This document shows positions 42,536 through 50,417 of a stretch of DNA of 64,000 bases, piece by piece; position 1 is the first letter of the stretch, and the number at the start of each line of letters is the position of its first letter. The notes below the pieces were generated by a model. The model worked only from the letters and a program-made list of their open reading frames with translations, searched no databases and was not told the DNA's origin. A program made the translations under genes and the position numbers. The stretch covers positions 1 through 64,000 of the forward strand of contig CAKQPR010000002.1 of NCBI GenBank assembly GCA_934270565.1. Reading direction: 5' to 3'. Origin of the DNA: an uncultured Clostridia bacterium. Lineage in GTDB: Bacteria > Bacillota > Clostridia > Christensenellales > Pumilibacteraceae.

Positions 42536-42573
42536 AAAAATGCGACCGCAAATATTTTCGCGACCGCACTTTT
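42536..42573 (-). terminator. Terminator after the YtxH-like gene
   Basis: AAAAATGCG (42536-42544) pairs with CGCACTTTT (42565-42573), extended inward through G-U pairs and CGC/GCG. On the minus strand it ends in TTTTTACG. Confidence 0.75.
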
Positions 42574-42578
42574 CCGGT

Positions 42579-42746
42579 TTACTCGTTCATTCCGCAACCG
42601 CATCCGCAGCTTTCCGAATTCATCTTTTCGGCTTTGTCCGCGATTTTCTGCTTGGCTTCGCCGATCATCTTCTGAGCTTTCGGCGTAGCGGCTACGATCA
42701 TTCCGGCGACAGCGCCGACCGCAAGTCCGACTATAAGATCCTTCAT
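42579..42746 (-). CDS. Small YtxH-like membrane protein with CGCGCG tail
   Basis: 55 residues: an N-terminal Gly-rich transmembrane helix (KDLIVGLAVGAVAGMIVAAT), an amphipathic basic helix (KAQKMIGEAKQKIADKAEK) and a C-terminal SCGCGCGMNE with three closely spaced Cys. The layout is that of short YtxH-type proteins; the Cys tail could bind a metal. GGGAGG precedes ATG 42746. It has its own terminator and lies just after the iron-sulfur genes. Confidence 0.75.
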   Translation of the reverse strand: MKDLIVGLAVGAVAGMIVAATPKAQKMIGEAKQKIADKAEKMNSESCGCGCGMNE

Positions 42747-42818
42747 TTCCGCACCTCCCGACTGTAGTATACGCAAGCCCGCGAAAACTACAACGAGACG
42801 GAAGCAGACAAATTTTAC

Positions 42819-43205
42819 CTATTTTTCGGCGTGTTCGGCTTTGTACTTCTGAAGATAATCGTTTACCGCGGCTTTGATCGCCTCTTCCGCAAGCACCGAG
42901 CAATGCAGTTTCTGCGGGGGAAGCCCGCCGAGCTTTTCCACGACTTCGGCGTTCGTGAGTTTAAGCGCTTCGTCTACCGTCTTGCCCTTGATCATCGAAG
43001 TCGCGATCGAGGAAGTTGCAATGGCAGCGGTGCATCCGAACGTCTGGAAACTTACGTCCTTGATGATATTGTCCTCGATCTTCATATAGATCTTCATAAT
43101 GTCTCCGCAGGTCGCGTTACCTACGGTTCCGACGGCGTTTGCGTCGTCCATTTCGCCCATATTCTGAGGGTTACGGAATTCGTTGATTACTTTTTCGTTA
43201 TACAT
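42819..43205 (-). CDS. nifU: Iron-sulfur cluster scaffold NifU/IscU
   Basis: 128-residue scaffold on which NifS-derived sulfur and iron are built into [2Fe-2S] clusters. The ligands are Cys33 (ATCGD, with Asp35), Cys58 (TFGCTAAIA) and Cys102 (KLHCSVLAE). The family start YNEKVINEFRNPQNMG is present. AAAGGAG precedes ATG 43205, which overlaps the nifS stop by 8 bases. Confidence 0.95.
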   Translation of the reverse strand: MYNEKVINEFRNPQNMGEMDDANAVGTVGNATCGDIMKIYMKIEDNIIKDVSFQTFGCTAAIATSSIATSMIKGKTVDEALKLTNAEVVEKLGGLPPQKLHCSVLAEEAIKAAVNDYLQKYKAEHAEK

Positions 43206-44385
43206 TTGCTTCGGCTCCTTTTATTTCGTTGAACAGCGGTGACATAATGCGCAGCTTTTTCACTATTTTCTTAAGTTCGTCCACGGCGTATTCCACTTCT
43301 TCCATGGTGTTGTGCTTACCGAAACTGAATCTGATCGATCCGTGCGCGATTTCGATCGGAAGCCCCGTCGCGAGCAGAACGTGCGACGGCTCGAGCGATC
43401 CCGACGAGCAAGCCGATCCGGACGAGCAGGCTATTCCGGCGAGGTCGAGCGACATAAGAATGCTTTCGCCCTCGATATACTCGAACGAGAAATTCGCATT
43501 CTGAGGCAGTCTCTCGCTCTCGTCGCCGTTATAAAAAACATAAGGAATTTCGGCTTTTACCCGCGAAACGAAACGGTCGCGGAGCGACTTGATATACGCG
43601 TAATTCTTGTCGAGGTCGCGCACCGCAATATCGAGCGCTTCGGCGATACCGACGACGGAAGGAACGTTGGTCGTTCCGCCGCGCATAGTACGTTCCTGAT
43701 GACCGCCCGTCATAAACTTTTCGGGTTTTACGCCGCCGCGGATATACAGAACGCCGATACCTTTCGGACCGTAGAACTTGTGCCCCGAAAAGGACATAAG
43801 ATCGACGCCGAGGTCGTTTACGTTCACGGGGATCGAGCCCATCGCCTGAACCGCGTCGGTATGAAAGAACACGCCCTTCTCGCGCGCGATAGCCGCAAGT
43901 TCGCGTATCGGCTGAATCGTTCCGATTTCGTTATTTGCCATCATAATCGAAACGAGCGCCGTATTGTCGTCGATGGCTTTTCTCAGATCCTCGGGATCGA
44001 CGATTCCGCGCTTCCCGACGGGAAGATACACGATTTCGAAACCGAGTTCTTTCTGAACCTGATGGCAGGATTCTATTATTGCGGCGTGTTCGATCGCGCT
44101 CGTGATAATCTTGTTTTTCTTGCCGTGAGCTTTGAGCGCCATGCCCTTAATCGCCCAGTTGTCGGCTTCGGTGCCGCCCGAAGTAAAATAAATTTCGTTC
44201 GGTTTCGCGCCTATAAGCTCGGCTATCTTGCGGCGCGCCGCGTCCACCGCATAAGCGCCTTCCTGACCGAAGCTGTGCATACTGCTCGCGTTACCGAAAA
44301 TATCGGTAAAGTACGGCGTCATTTTTTTCAGCACCTCGGGATCGAGCGGTGTCGTCGCCGAGTGATCGAGATAGATTCTGTTCAT
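43198..44385 (-). CDS. nifS: Cysteine desulfurase NifS/IscS
   Basis: PLP enzyme that takes sulfur from cysteine for cluster assembly. The PLP Lys203 is in FSGHKFYGPKG and His100 in AIEHAAI. The catalytic loop reads ACSSGSACSSGSLEPSHVL, with Cys320 and Cys326; the second corresponds to the active Cys. Length is 395 residues, normal. It lies one base after iscR and overlaps nifU, so the three form an operon for iron-sulfur assembly. Confidence 0.96.
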   Translation of the reverse strand: MNRIYLDHSATTPLDPEVLKKMTPYFTDIFGNASSMHSFGQEGAYAVDAARRKIAELIGAKPNEIYFTSGGTEADNWAIKGMALKAHGKKNKIITSAIEHAAIIESCHQVQKELGFEIVYLPVGKRGIVDPEDLRKAIDDNTALVSIMMANNEIGTIQPIRELAAIAREKGVFFHTDAVQAMGSIPVNVNDLGVDLMSFSGHKFYGPKGIGVLYIRGGVKPEKFMTGGHQERTMRGGTTNVPSVVGIAEALDIAVRDLDKNYAYIKSLRDRFVSRVKAEIPYVFYNGDESERLPQNANFSFEYIEGESILMSLDLAGIACSSGSACSSGSLEPSHVLLATGLPIEIAHGSIRFSFGKHNTMEEVEYAVDELKKIVKKLRIMSPLFNEIKGAEANV

Positions 44386-44386
44386 A

Positions 44387-44794
44387 TTACCTCACACAAC
44401 TGTAATCTTTTATCATATCGCTGATGGTCGTCGCCGTGAGTATTCCGTCGATGCCGTCGTAAAGCCGCTTGAATATCGTCTTGTTCGGACAGTATTCGTC
44501 GGGGCACTTGCCGCTGCAACAGTCCGCTATATCGAACGCATCGTCGAGCGCGACAAGAACTTCCTTTATAGTCGTCTCGTCGGCAGGTTTCGTAAGATAG
44601 TAGCCGCCGTTCGCGCCTCTCACGCTCGCGACGACTCCGCCCCGCCGAAGCATACCTATCAACTGTTCAAGGTACTTTTCGCTCAGGTTCGTCTGCTTTA
44701 CAAGCGTCGGAAGCGACACCGGCGAATCCTGCTTCGCCACCCCGAGCAAAAAGGCAACTCTGAGTCCGTATCTGGCTCTTGTGGATAATTTCAA
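44387..44794 (-). CDS. iscR: Rrf2 family regulator, IscR-like
   Basis: 135-residue winged-helix regulator (LSTRARYGLRVAFLLG, then LSEKYLEQLIGMLRRGGVVASVRGANGGYYL). Cys92, Cys93, Cys97 and Cys102 in DCCSGKCPDEYC can hold a [2Fe-2S] cluster. It heads the nifS-nifU operon and probably senses cluster supply and represses its own promoter. The start is TTG 44794, in the family position, preceded by AGGTAGGG. Confidence 0.93.
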   Translation of the reverse strand: MKLSTRARYGLRVAFLLGVAKQDSPVSLPTLVKQTNLSEKYLEQLIGMLRRGGVVASVRGANGGYYLTKPADETTIKEVLVALDDAFDIADCCSGKCPDEYCPNKTIFKRLYDGIDGILTATTISDMIKDYSCVR

Positions 44795-44824
44795 TTCAAT
44801 CCCTACCTTTTTACTATGGTATCT

Positions 44825-44856
44825 GTATTATAATACCGCCGCCCGCACTTTGTCAA
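44825..44856 (-). promoter_or_regulatory. iscR operon promoter with palindromic -10 region
   Basis: Minus strand TTGACA (44851-44856), 18-base spacer, TATAAT (44827-44832). The -10 lies inside GTATTATAATAC (44825-44836), a perfect 12-base palindrome, a likely operator for the IscR-like protein. Confidence 0.78.
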
Positions 44857-44905
44857 GCGTTATAAGGATAGTATTTACCGAATTCGGAAAATTTTTCAAA
44901 AAAAG

Positions 44906-46900
44906 TCAATTCAGCGTCAACCGACTGATATATTCGTACTTATTGTCGGAAATCGTCGAAACGATTTTTTCCACCACGGACGGATACGCGAGCATTTCCG
45001 ACTTGATCTCCGAAGCCGCGGCAACGAGTTCGGGCGTAAGATCGTAAGCGCTTTCGCCGTGCTGGTTTACCCCGATGAAATCGCCGCCGCCACGGGCGCG
45101 ATAGTCGTATTCGGCAAGCGCGAAACCGTCCGCATTATTCACGAAATAATCGAGGCGGGCGCGCGTTTCGGGCGAATCGTTACCGCTCAGAATAAAGCAG
45201 TACGAGTCCTTTTCGCCCCTGCCCACTCTGCCGCGAAGCTGATGGAGCTGACTGAGCCCGAACCTTTCGGCGCCGTATACAATCATTGTCGTCGCGTTCG
45301 GAACGTCGATACCGACTTCGACGACGGTGGTCGCGATCAGAACTTTTGTTTCCCCGCGGGCGAACGCAGACATAATCGCGTCCTTTTCTTTATCTTTCAT
45401 TCTGCCGTGAAGAAGCGCGGCGCAACTTCCGAGCGCTTTTTTGCGCTTTTCGAAAATCTCCTCCGCGCCTTCCGTTTCTTCCTCTTCGTCGCCCGAAATT
45501 CTGGGCGCTACGACGAAAGTCTGCTCGCCGTTCTCCGCACGAGCTCGGACGTAATCCCACATACTCTCTTCTTTCTCGGGCGGCACGAAACGCGTTACGG
45601 TTTTCGCCTTGCGCGCGGGAACGCCTTTCATTTCTATAAGTCCGAGCTCGCCGTAAAGCGTAAGCGCGAGCGTGCGCGGTATGGGGGTTGCGGACATAAC
45701 CACGGTGTCCGCGCCTTCCGATTTATTTTCGAGCTTGCCGCGCTGAGCCACGCCGAAACGGTGCTGCTCGTCGGTGACAACGAGCGAAAGATTGTCGAAA
45801 ACAACCTCGTCGCCGATGAGCGCGTGCGTTCCTATCGCGATCTTTGCTTCGCCGCTTTCGATATCCGCGAGCGCTTTTGCCCTTTCGCTCCCCGTCACCG
45901 ATCCCGACAGAAACGTGCAAAAAACGCCTTTACCTGCGAAGAATTCCGTCGCTTTACGGAAATGTTGGCGAGCGAGAATTTCGGTCGGACACATCAACGC
46001 CGACTGATAGCCGTTGAGAGCTGCATAATACATGGCGAGAAACGCAACTACCGTCTTGCCCGATCCGACGTCGCCTTCTACGAGCAAGTTCGATCTCTCA
46101 CGCGCGCGCATACATTTTAACAAGGTATCGAGCGCGCTGTTCTGAGCTTCGGTAAGCGCAAACGGAAGCGCCGAAACCGCCGCACCGAGCTCTTCGGACT
46201 TATCCGAATAACGAAACGGCTTGTCCCCGCCTGAACTTTTTACGAGCGAATAAGCGCACAGATTATAAGCAAGTTTTTCTATAGAAATGGTATGCCGCGC
46301 GGCGGTAACGTCGTCGAGCGAGCGCGGAGCATGCATAGCCCGTATCGCCTCGTCCACCCTGCCTATTCCGTGCTTTTCCGCAACGGCGGGCGGGATATAC
46401 CCCTCGACTTTCAGCCGTTCGAGCGCCTTACCGACGGCTTCCCCGACGAGCTTCCCGCTCACTTTTCCTATCGGCTTATAAATCGGTATAACGCGGGGCG
46501 GCTCGCCGTCAAACGGCAACAGCGCGGGCGCAACGATTTCGAAAGTCGATTTGAATTTTTTCAGTTTTCCGTAAACGTAGTAATACCTTCCGACCGCAAT
46601 GTTTTTCGCCATATACGGCTGATTGAACCAACTGCACCAGACGGTTTTGCCGTCGTAAACGAACTTTGCCTTTACCACGCCGAGCGATTTTCTGATCCTC
46701 GCAAACTTCGGTTTTTCGTTCGTCGCGGCAAGTATAACCACACGCTCGCCTTCGCTCGCACGACTTAAATCGGTAAGGTGCGCGGTGTCGATATACCTTA
46801 CGGGGAAATACGTCAGAAGATCGGCGGGAGTATCGAAACCCGCCTCTTTCATCAGCTTTATACGCTTCTCTCCGAAGCCTTTTATTTCTCCGAATTCCAT
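44906..46900 (-). CDS. recG: ATP-dependent DNA helicase RecG
   Basis: Branch-migrating helicase that reverses stalled forks. The N-terminal wedge domain (OB fold, about 50-150; VVILAATNEKPKF) precedes the helicase core with Walker A LVEGDVGSGKTVVA, the DEQH box VVTDEQHRFGV and motif VI HQLRGRVGRG. Length of 664 residues is normal. The ribosome-binding site at ATG 46900 is weak. Its upstream region contains the DnaA-box cluster. In related Firmicutes recG also lies near fakA and rpmB. Confidence 0.97.
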   Translation of the reverse strand: MEFGEIKGFGEKRIKLMKEAGFDTPADLLTYFPVRYIDTAHLTDLSRASEGERVVILAATNEKPKFARIRKSLGVVKAKFVYDGKTVWCSWFNQPYMAKNIAVGRYYYVYGKLKKFKSTFEIVAPALLPFDGEPPRVIPIYKPIGKVSGKLVGEAVGKALERLKVEGYIPPAVAEKHGIGRVDEAIRAMHAPRSLDDVTAARHTISIEKLAYNLCAYSLVKSSGGDKPFRYSDKSEELGAAVSALPFALTEAQNSALDTLLKCMRARERSNLLVEGDVGSGKTVVAFLAMYYAALNGYQSALMCPTEILARQHFRKATEFFAGKGVFCTFLSGSVTGSERAKALADIESGEAKIAIGTHALIGDEVVFDNLSLVVTDEQHRFGVAQRGKLENKSEGADTVVMSATPIPRTLALTLYGELGLIEMKGVPARKAKTVTRFVPPEKEESMWDYVRARAENGEQTFVVAPRISGDEEEETEGAEEIFEKRKKALGSCAALLHGRMKDKEKDAIMSAFARGETKVLIATTVVEVGIDVPNATTMIVYGAERFGLSQLHQLRGRVGRGEKDSYCFILSGNDSPETRARLDYFVNNADGFALAEYDYRARGGGDFIGVNQHGESAYDLTPELVAAASEIKSEMLAYPSVVEKIVSTISDNKYEYISRLTLN

Positions 46901-46947
46901 AATTTCGCCCGCCGACAGTAAAATAATTCAAAAAAATAAGTTAAAAG

Positions 46948-47095
46948 TTATCCACAGGGTTATCCACAATTAACAAAAATTTTCCACATCGCACCCCGAA
47001 ATTTTGTTTCACAACGTTTCACAGAGTAAAATTACATACAAAAAGTTATCCACATTGTGTGGATAACTTTTAAATTCCGGTACTTTTGTGGAAAA
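46948..47095. promoter_or_regulatory. Cluster of six DnaA boxes
   Basis: Perfect TTATCCACA boxes occur at 46948-46956, 46960-46968 and 47046-47054, with an inverted copy at 47058-47066. Two one-mismatch copies (TTTTCCACA) are at 46980-46988 and, inverted, at 47087-47095. The whole gap 46901-47108 is AT-rich and has no gene. The boxes lie over the region that must hold the recG promoter. Confidence 0.85.
47041..47071. repeat. Perfect inverted repeat built from two DnaA boxes
   Basis: AAAAGTTATCCACA (47041-47054) and TGTGGATAACTTTT (47058-47071) are exact inverses around TTG. On the minus strand the hairpin is followed by a T run and lies 38 bases past the fakA stop, so it might also end that transcript. 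Confidence 0.85.
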
Positions 47096-47108
47096 CTTCG
47101 TCGTTCGC

Positions 47109-48749
47109 TTATTCGAGCGAAACAATGTAGTAATACAGCGGCTGACCGCCGAAATAAGTGTCCACGTCGCAGCGCGGGTACTTTTCCGCGATTACGGAAG
47201 CAATGCCGTTAGCCTCGTCTTCCGTTACGTTGTTTCCGAAATAAAGCGTTACCGTCGTGGTGTCCTTATCCATCATACGATCGATCAGCTGTTCGGTGAC
47301 TTTATTCACGCTCTCGCCCTTAGCGACGATTTCCTTGGAGTTGATACCGATGATATCGCCTTCTTTGAGGTCGAAACCGTCAACCTGCGTACTGCGTACC
47401 GCGTAAGTAACCTGCCCAGCGCGCACCGACTGCATTGCTTCGATCATATTGTTCTCGTTAGCCGCAACGGTGTCTTCGGGATTGAACGCGAGCATAGCCG
47501 CAAGCCCCTGCGGAATATTGCGCGACGGAATGATATGAAGCTTGCGCTTCGACAGAGCCTTAGCCTGTTCCGCGGCGAGAATAATGTTCTTGTTGTTCGG
47601 AAGAACGAATACGTCCTTCGCCTGAACTTTGTCGCAAGCCTGCGCGATATCGTCGGCGCTCGGATTCATCGTCTGCCCGCCTTCGATCACGGTATCGGTG
47701 AGCAGATCTTTGAATATGGTCGAAAGACCGGTGCCGGCACAGACGGAAACGACTCCGAACGGCTTGAGCTCCTCTTTCTTCTTTCCGATAAGCGCGCGGT
47801 TCTGCTCGAGCATATTTTCGATCTTGAGCTTGTCGAGCTCGCCGAGACGAAGCGCATAGGTAAGCGCAAGCCCGGGTTCGTTGGTATGAACGTGCACCTT
47901 GATCATGCTGAGATCGCCGATTACAAGCACGCAATCGCCGATATTCATAAGATCCTCGCGGAATTTGTCGATGTCCGCTTCGGTCGTTTTCTTATAAATA
48001 TTGATTATAAAGAACTCCGTGCAGTACGCGAAAGCGATGTCCGCAAGGTCGTTATAATCGAAATGCGATTTTTCGGAATACTTATCGTCCGAAATCTGAA
48101 CGTTGTCGTCGAACGCAAGCGAAACGTCCTCCGTTCCGAGCAGAACGTGATAAAAGCCCTGGAAAACGATCAGAAGTCCTCTTCCGCCCGCGTCCACAAC
48201 GCCCGCCTGAGCAAGCACCGGGAGCATTTCGGGAGTTTTCTTGAGCATTTCTTCGCCTGCTTCGATAACGCTGTTGAAGAAATCGTCCACGTCCACGTTC
48301 TTTTTGCAAACGTTTTTGGCGTGGTCGCTCATCGCGCGGACAACGGTAAGAATCGTGCCCTCTTTCGGTTTCGTAACCGCTTTGTACGCGACTTCCGTAC
48401 CTCTTGCGAGACCTTTCGCGAAAAGCTTCGCGTTGATTTCGCCGTTAGCGGTCGAAAGGACGTCCGCCATACCTCTCAATATCTGCGAAAGTATTACGCC
48501 GCTGTTACCGCGAGCGCCGCGGAGCGCGCCTTTCGCCATAGCTCCGCAAAGATCGTCTATGTTGTTGCTGGGGCAAGCCGAAACTTCCTTGGCTGCCGAA
48601 AACATCGTAAGGGACATATTCGTACCGGTATCCCCGTCGGGAACGGGGAAAACGTTGAGAGCGTCCACATGTTCTTTATTTATATCGAGGAGCTTAGCTC
48701 CGTTTAAAATCATTTTACGGAGCAAAGCGCCGTTTACGGTCTTCTGCAT
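47109..48749 (-). CDS. fakA: DAK2 domain fatty acid kinase-like protein (YloV/FakA)
   Basis: 546-residue protein. The N-terminal DAK2 (DhaL-like) nucleotide-binding domain has VFPVPDGDTGTNM (34-45, metal-binding Asp residues) and GARGNSGVILSQILRG. The C-terminal half binds the FakB partner that carries the fatty acid. FakA phosphorylates exogenous fatty acids for lipid synthesis. ATG 48749 has GGAGG upstream. It follows yloU by 50 bases, the classical yloU-yloV pair. Confidence 0.9.
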   Translation of the reverse strand: MQKTVNGALLRKMILNGAKLLDINKEHVDALNVFPVPDGDTGTNMSLTMFSAAKEVSACPSNNIDDLCGAMAKGALRGARGNSGVILSQILRGMADVLSTANGEINAKLFAKGLARGTEVAYKAVTKPKEGTILTVVRAMSDHAKNVCKKNVDVDDFFNSVIEAGEEMLKKTPEMLPVLAQAGVVDAGGRGLLIVFQGFYHVLLGTEDVSLAFDDNVQISDDKYSEKSHFDYNDLADIAFAYCTEFFIINIYKKTTEADIDKFREDLMNIGDCVLVIGDLSMIKVHVHTNEPGLALTYALRLGELDKLKIENMLEQNRALIGKKKEELKPFGVVSVCAGTGLSTIFKDLLTDTVIEGGQTMNPSADDIAQACDKVQAKDVFVLPNNKNIILAAEQAKALSKRKLHIIPSRNIPQGLAAMLAFNPEDTVAANENNMIEAMQSVRAGQVTYAVRSTQVDGFDLKEGDIIGINSKEIVAKGESVNKVTEQLIDRMMDKDTTTVTLYFGNNVTEDEANGIASVIAEKYPRCDVDTYFGGQPLYYYIVSLE

Positions 48750-48799
48750 TATATTCCTCCAATGCAATTAAAAAAGAAAAATATCGATAACGCGCAAAT

Positions 48800-49150
48800 C
48801 TATACGCGTATTCCAATCACGTTTACGTTTACGGTGTCAACGACCATACCGGTAAATTTTTCCACGTCATACTTTACCGTCTTTTTAAGTGTCGTCGCAA
48901 CCGCGTCTATCGACACGCCGTATTTGAGAACGACGTAAAGGTCGATGAAAACTCTGTCGCCGTTGGTAAAGACCCGAACGCCGCGCGAGAGCTTACTTTT
49001 TCGGAAAAGGTCGGATATGCTGTCGGACAATTTTTTCGAAACGAGATCCACGACCCCGTAACATTCGAGCGCAGATTTACCGGCGACCTCGGAAATGGCC
49101 TCCTCGGTAACGGTGATTCGTCCGTAAGCATTTACGGTGTTTACGCTCAT
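48800..49150 (-). CDS. Asp23/Gls24 family protein (YloU)
   Basis: 116 residues of Asp23 domain (YGRITVTEEAISEVAGKSALEC, then GVRVFTNGDRVFIDLYVVLKYG and VNVNVIGI at the end). It is paired with fakA and divergent from rpmB exactly as in Bacillus. GGAGG precedes ATG 49150. Function is unknown; the family is tied to envelope homeostasis. Confidence 0.9.
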   Translation of the reverse strand: MSVNTVNAYGRITVTEEAISEVAGKSALECYGVVDLVSKKLSDSISDLFRKSKLSRGVRVFTNGDRVFIDLYVVLKYGVSIDAVATTLKKTVKYDVEKFTGMVVDTVNVNVIGIRV

Positions 49151-49181
49151 TAGCAGTCCTCCGTGCTTTCCCTACTTATAC

Positions 49182-49210
49182 ATTGTATAACATTCGGCAT
49201 ATAAAATCAA
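49182..49210 (-). promoter_or_regulatory. Promoter of yloU-fakA
   Basis: Minus strand TTGATT (49205-49210), 17-base spacer, TACAAT (49182-49187), 32 bases upstream of yloU. Confidence 0.72.
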
Positions 49211-49312
49211 GGGTTTTAAGGGTGTTTTCGGAAAAAAACCTAAATAATTATCTCCTCCGAGTATATATATGCCCAAAAAACAAAAAAAATTTGCAAAACC
49301 GACGGAATTCAC

Positions 49313-49341
49313 TTGCATAGTTTCGCAAAAAGTGGTATAGT
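49313..49341 (+). promoter_or_regulatory. Promoter of rpmB
   Basis: TTGCAT (49313-49318), 17-base spacer, TATAGT (49336-49341), followed by CGGAGG before the ATG at 49381. Confidence 0.72.
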
Positions 49342-49380
49342 TAATAGGTAAGTCCAAAAACACCCTTTCGGAGGTATATC

Positions 49381-49566
49381 ATGAGTAAAGTATGCGCAAT
49401 TTGCGGAAAAGGTAAAGTAAGCGGCAACAACGTAAGTCACAGCAACCGCCACACAAAACGTACTTTTGGCGCGAATCTTCATAAAGCAAACGGCGAAATC
49501 GAGGGACTTAAGCCCAACGAGTACGTTTGCACGCGTTGCATGAGAACGATCAACAAGAACGCTTAA
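49381..49566 (+). CDS. rpmB: 50S ribosomal protein L28 (zinc-binding form)
   Basis: 61-residue ribosomal protein. Cys5-x-x-Cys8 and Cys50-x-x-Cys53 make it the zinc-ribbon (C+) form, not the zinc-free paralogue. [17 protein letters not shown] is the conserved core. It is the only plus-strand gene in the right half of the window and is convergent with spoVM. Confidence 0.97.
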   Translation: MSKVCAICGKGKVSGNNVSHSNRHTKRTFGANLHKANGEIEGLKPNEYVCTRCMRTINKNA

Positions 49567-49590
49567 CGCAGAGAGAGAAAGTTTTTGCGA

Positions 49591-49617
49591 GGAGCCGTTT
49601 CATAACGGCTCTTTTTC
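49591..49617 (+). terminator. rpmB terminator
   Basis: GAGCCGTT (49592-49599) pairs with AACGGCTC (49604-49611) around a TCAT loop, followed by TTTTTC. The rest of the gap to spoVM (49618-49700) shows nothing recognisable. Confidence 0.9.
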
Positions 49618-49700
49618 TTGTATCCGAAAATCGCCGCGACAGTCGGGCTCATACCGGAAACTGCCGCGAACAACTACCGCGCGAGCACGCTTGCTTGTAC

Positions 49701-49732
49701 GAAAAAACGACGCCCTACCCGCGCCGTTTTTC
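49701..49732 (-). terminator. Terminator overlapping the end of spoVM
   Basis: On the minus strand AAAAACGGCG pairs with CGTCGTTTTT with one mismatch and is followed by T's. It overlaps the last codons and stop of spoVM and ends the long cluster. Confidence 0.65.
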
Positions 49733-49801
49733 TTTTCTGCAAAAAATAAGTCTCAGTAGTCCCGCGATCGCCCGCGGCGCTTTTATGCAAATGATTTTCA
49801 T
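49715..49801 (-). CDS. spoVM: Stage V sporulation protein M (28 residues)
   Basis: Very short gene starting 5 bases after the thiN stop, with GAGGTGAGGG before ATG 49801. The peptide begins MKIICIKAPRAIAGLL and ends in a basic tail, an amphipathic helix with Pro9 as in Bacillus SpoVM (MKFYTIKLPKFLGGIV). SpoVM recognises the curved forespore membrane and anchors SpoIVA, the base of the spore coat. The position between thiN and rpmB is the same as in Bacillus subtilis. Sequence and position together make the call firm despite the length. Confidence 0.9.
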   Translation of the reverse strand: MKIICIKAPRAIAGLLRLIFCRKEKRRG

Positions 49802-49805
49802 ACCC

Positions 49806-50417
49806 TCACCTCTCGACAAAAACAAGCGTTTCGCCGACGACTGTAACTTCCGCCCTCTCGCCATCTGCCTCGTTCGAAATTCCGAGGGATTGCTCGCGAT
49901 TCAGCTTCACGTCATGCGCCGGATACTTCAGCCCCTTTGTTGATAGTATATGCGAGGACTCGAAAAAGGGTACCAGCGAAACGTAACCGCCCCGTTTCGT
50001 CGCGAGCTCTGCAAAACCGTTTTCGAGAGTTGCGACCCATTTCTTACTTAAAAGCCGCACTTTCGCGCCGCCCTTTTTACCGAGGTACAACAGCGACAGA
50101 TTAGCGTATGCGTGGTCGGGTCTCGCCCCGCCGAACGCGCCGTAAACGTCGATTTCGTCAGCACCCTTTTCGATCGCGCACTCAATCGCAAGATCCCCGT
50201 CCGTATAATCCTTTTCGGGTTGAAAAGTCCGTATTTCGCTCGACGAGGGAAAGTCGCGTTTCGTCACGCTGTCGAAATCGCCGAGAATAACGTCTGGCAC
50301 AAGCTTGCCGCGCAGATAATCGTAAGCTCCGTCCGCGCAAACGGTAATGTCCGCGCCACTCGCCGCGTCGGCGGGATCGAGATCGAATTCGCCGTTCAGA
50401 AACACCGCCGCTTTCAT
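49806..50417 (-). CDS. thiN: Thiamine diphosphokinase
   Basis: Transfers pyrophosphate from ATP to thiamine to make thiamine diphosphate, the cofactor of Dxs and others. GDFDS (46-50), PEKDYTDGDLAIE and GGARPDHAYANL are the family motifs. Length is 203 residues. ATG 50417 overlaps the rpe stop by 4 bases. Confidence 0.94.
   Translation of the reverse strand: MKAAVFLNGEFDLDPADAASGADITVCADGAYDYLRGKLVPDVILGDFDSVTKRDFPSSSEIRTFQPEKDYTDGDLAIECAIEKGADEIDVYGAFGGARPDHAYANLSLLYLGKKGGAKVRLLSKKWVATLENGFAELATKRGGYVSLVPFFESSHILSTKGLKYPAHDVKLNREQSLGISNEADGERAEVTVVGETLVFVER

Noticed and set aside
46901..47108. Interpretation of the DnaA-box region as the chromosome origin
   Set aside because: Genes on both sides run the same way, dnaA, dnaN and rpmH are not nearby, and there is no second box cluster; a regulatory or titration site fits better.
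49172..49363. 63-codon minus-strand frame between yloU and rpmB
   Set aside because: It covers the two divergent promoters and has no ribosome-binding site.
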